This document shows, piece by piece, positions 12,103 to 13,004 of a stretch of DNA of 13,004 bases. The translations under genes were made by a program, and so were the position numbers. How positions within the stretch are numbered: position 1 is the first letter of the stretch; every line of letters begins with the position of its first letter. Below the pieces are notes generated by a model. That model searched no databases and was not told where the DNA came from. It was given only the letters and a program-made list of their open reading frames with translations. Source of the stretch: CAZXWK01 sp964644675 (GTDB taxonomy: Bacteria; Actinomycetota; Coriobacteriia; Anaerosomatales; JAAXUF01); the NCBI GenBank assembly GCA_964644675.1, contig CAZXWK010000050.1, positions 1 through 13,004 on the forward strand, in the 5' to 3' direction.

Positions 12103-13004
12103 ATGACCAAGACGCTGTTGAGCGTCGTTGTGCCCTGCATGAACGAGGAAGGCAACGTCGTACCGCTCTACGAGCGCGTGGTTCAGGCCTTCGACTCGCT
12201 CCCCGACTACGACTTCGAGCTCATATTCGCGGACAACGCGTCGACCGACGACACTCAGCGTATCCTGCGTGAACTCGCCGCCAAGGACCACCGCGTCAAG
12301 GTCATCTTCAACATGCGGAACTTCGGCCACATCCGCTCGCCGTACAACGCGCTGCTCTCGGCGCACGGCGCGGCCATCATCGGTATGGTCGCCGATCTGC
12401 AGGATCCCCCCGAGCTGATTCCCGAGTTCGTCAAGGAGTGGGAAGCAGGCTATCCCATCGTCCTCGGCCAGAAGACCGAGAGCGAAGAGACGTGGGCGTT
12501 CTACCTGATCCGCAGCGTGTACTACAAGCTCGTCCGCTGGTCGGCGGACGTCGAGCTGATCGAGCAGGTCACCGGCTTCGGGCTCTACGACCGCGTGGTC
12601 ATCGAGCAGCTGCGCGCGCTCGACGACCCGTACCCCTACGTCCGCGGCCTGATCTCGGAATTCGGGTACCCCATCGCGCGGATCCCCTACAAGCAGCAGA
12701 AGCGCAAGAGCGGCGTGACGAAGAACAACTTCTACACGCTCTACGACATGGCGATGCTCGGCTTCACGAGCCACTCGAAGCTGCCGTTGCGGCTCGCGCA
12801 GTTCGTCGGGTTCGGCGCCGCGATCCTGAGCCTGATCGCCGGGTTCGGCTACCTGGTGTTCAAGCTGCTCCACTGGAACGAGGTGCGGTTCGGCATCGCG
12901 CCGATGGTCATCGGACTGTTCTTCTTCTCGTCCGTGCAGCTCGCGTTCCTCGGCATCGTGGGCGAGTACGTGGGAGCCATCCACACGCAGACGCAGAAGC
13001 GGCC
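12103..13004 (+). CDS. Family 2 glycosyltransferase, GtrB/DPM1-like, cut by right edge
   Basis: 300 residues are visible; the family norm of about 310-320 means only a short tail is missing. ATG 12103 follows a purine-rich GGAAGAGGA. The domain order is SVVVPCMNEEGN (7-18), FADNASTDDT (42-51), VADLQDPPELIP (96-107), SGVTKNNFYTLYDMAMLG (203-220), then two membrane helices at about 231-254 and 266-289. The first Asp of the DXD is Val96, while D98 is kept. This differs from the paralogue at 2437, which has a full DAD. Relatives with a non-Asp residue at that place are, to my knowledge, not rare, so activity is still likely. It probably loads a sugar on undecaprenyl phosphate for the divergent GT-C gene (inference). 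Confidence 0.9.
   Translation, partial: MTKTLLSVVVPCMNEEGNVVPLYERVVQAFDSLPDYDFELIFADNASTDDTQRILRELAAKDHRVKVIFNMRNFGHIRSPYNALLSAHGAAIIGMVADLQDPPELIPEFVKEWEAGYPIVLGQKTESEETWAFYLIRSVYYKLVRWSADVELIEQVTGFGLYDRVVIEQLRALDDPYPYVRGLISEFGYPIARIPYKQQKRKSGVTKNNFYTLYDMAMLGFTSHSKLPLRLAQFVGFGAAILSLIAGFGYLVFKLLHWNEVRFGIAPMVIGLFFFSSVQLAFLGIVGEYVGAIHTQTQKR

Noticed and set aside
1..13004. Search by eye for CRISPR arrays, tRNA or rRNA genes, transposases, integrases, attachment sites and phage genes.
   Set aside because: None seen. The repeats found are short promoter-region elements or paralogous genes.

Overview
This is a high-GC window that looks like an actinobacterial-type chromosome. GC-rich third codon positions, GTG/TTG starts and many long antisense shadow frames all point that way, but the sequence alone does not fix the taxon. 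A run of exactly 100 N (4188-4287) shows it comes from a draft or metagenomic scaffold. The whole window is a cell-surface polysaccharide / nucleotide-sugar locus. I see no rRNA, tRNA, CRISPR array, insertion sequence or integrase.

Layout, left to right. (1) 1-1187, minus: the 5' two-thirds or so of a multi-membrane GT-C-like protein running off the left edge. (2) 1188-1543: a 356-bp divergent control region with two promoters, two possible short upstream ORFs and an inverted repeat. (3) 1544-3396, plus: a short-chain dehydrogenase (SDR) sugar reductase/epimerase and a DPM1/GtrB-like family 2 glycosyltransferase, coupled by an ATGA overlap. (4) 3429-5150, minus: two adjacent GDP-mannose 4,6-dehydratase paralogues broken by the N gap. 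(5) 5299-6825, plus: a Wzx-type flippase. (6) 6880-10146, minus: an rfbF-rfbG-rfbH operon making CDP-4-keto-6-deoxyglucose and carrying out its C3 deoxygenation. (7) 10274-11953, minus: a second GT-C-like membrane protein, paralogous to the first. (8) 12103-13004, plus: a second GtrB-like glycosyltransferase, cut by the right edge only a few residues before its expected end.

How the genes could work together. RfbF, RfbG and RfbH are established steps toward CDP-3,6-dideoxyhexoses (abequose, paratose, tyvelose, ascarylose type). The E3 reductase partner of RfbH is not in the window. The SDR at 1544 is a candidate final 4-ketoreductase. The GMD pair feeds a separate GDP-6-deoxyhexose branch. 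The flippase would export lipid-linked repeat units.

The most striking architecture is a repeated module. A minus-strand GT-C-like membrane protein is divergently transcribed from a plus-strand operon with a polyprenyl-phosphate-sugar-synthase-like GT2, once at each end of the window. This resembles the logic of Gtr-type modification systems (GT2 loads a sugar on undecaprenyl phosphate, a GT-C enzyme transfers it outside). I infer that one copy may handle a dideoxy sugar. Promoters recur as extended -10 elements (TGnTAnnnT) with no clear -35.
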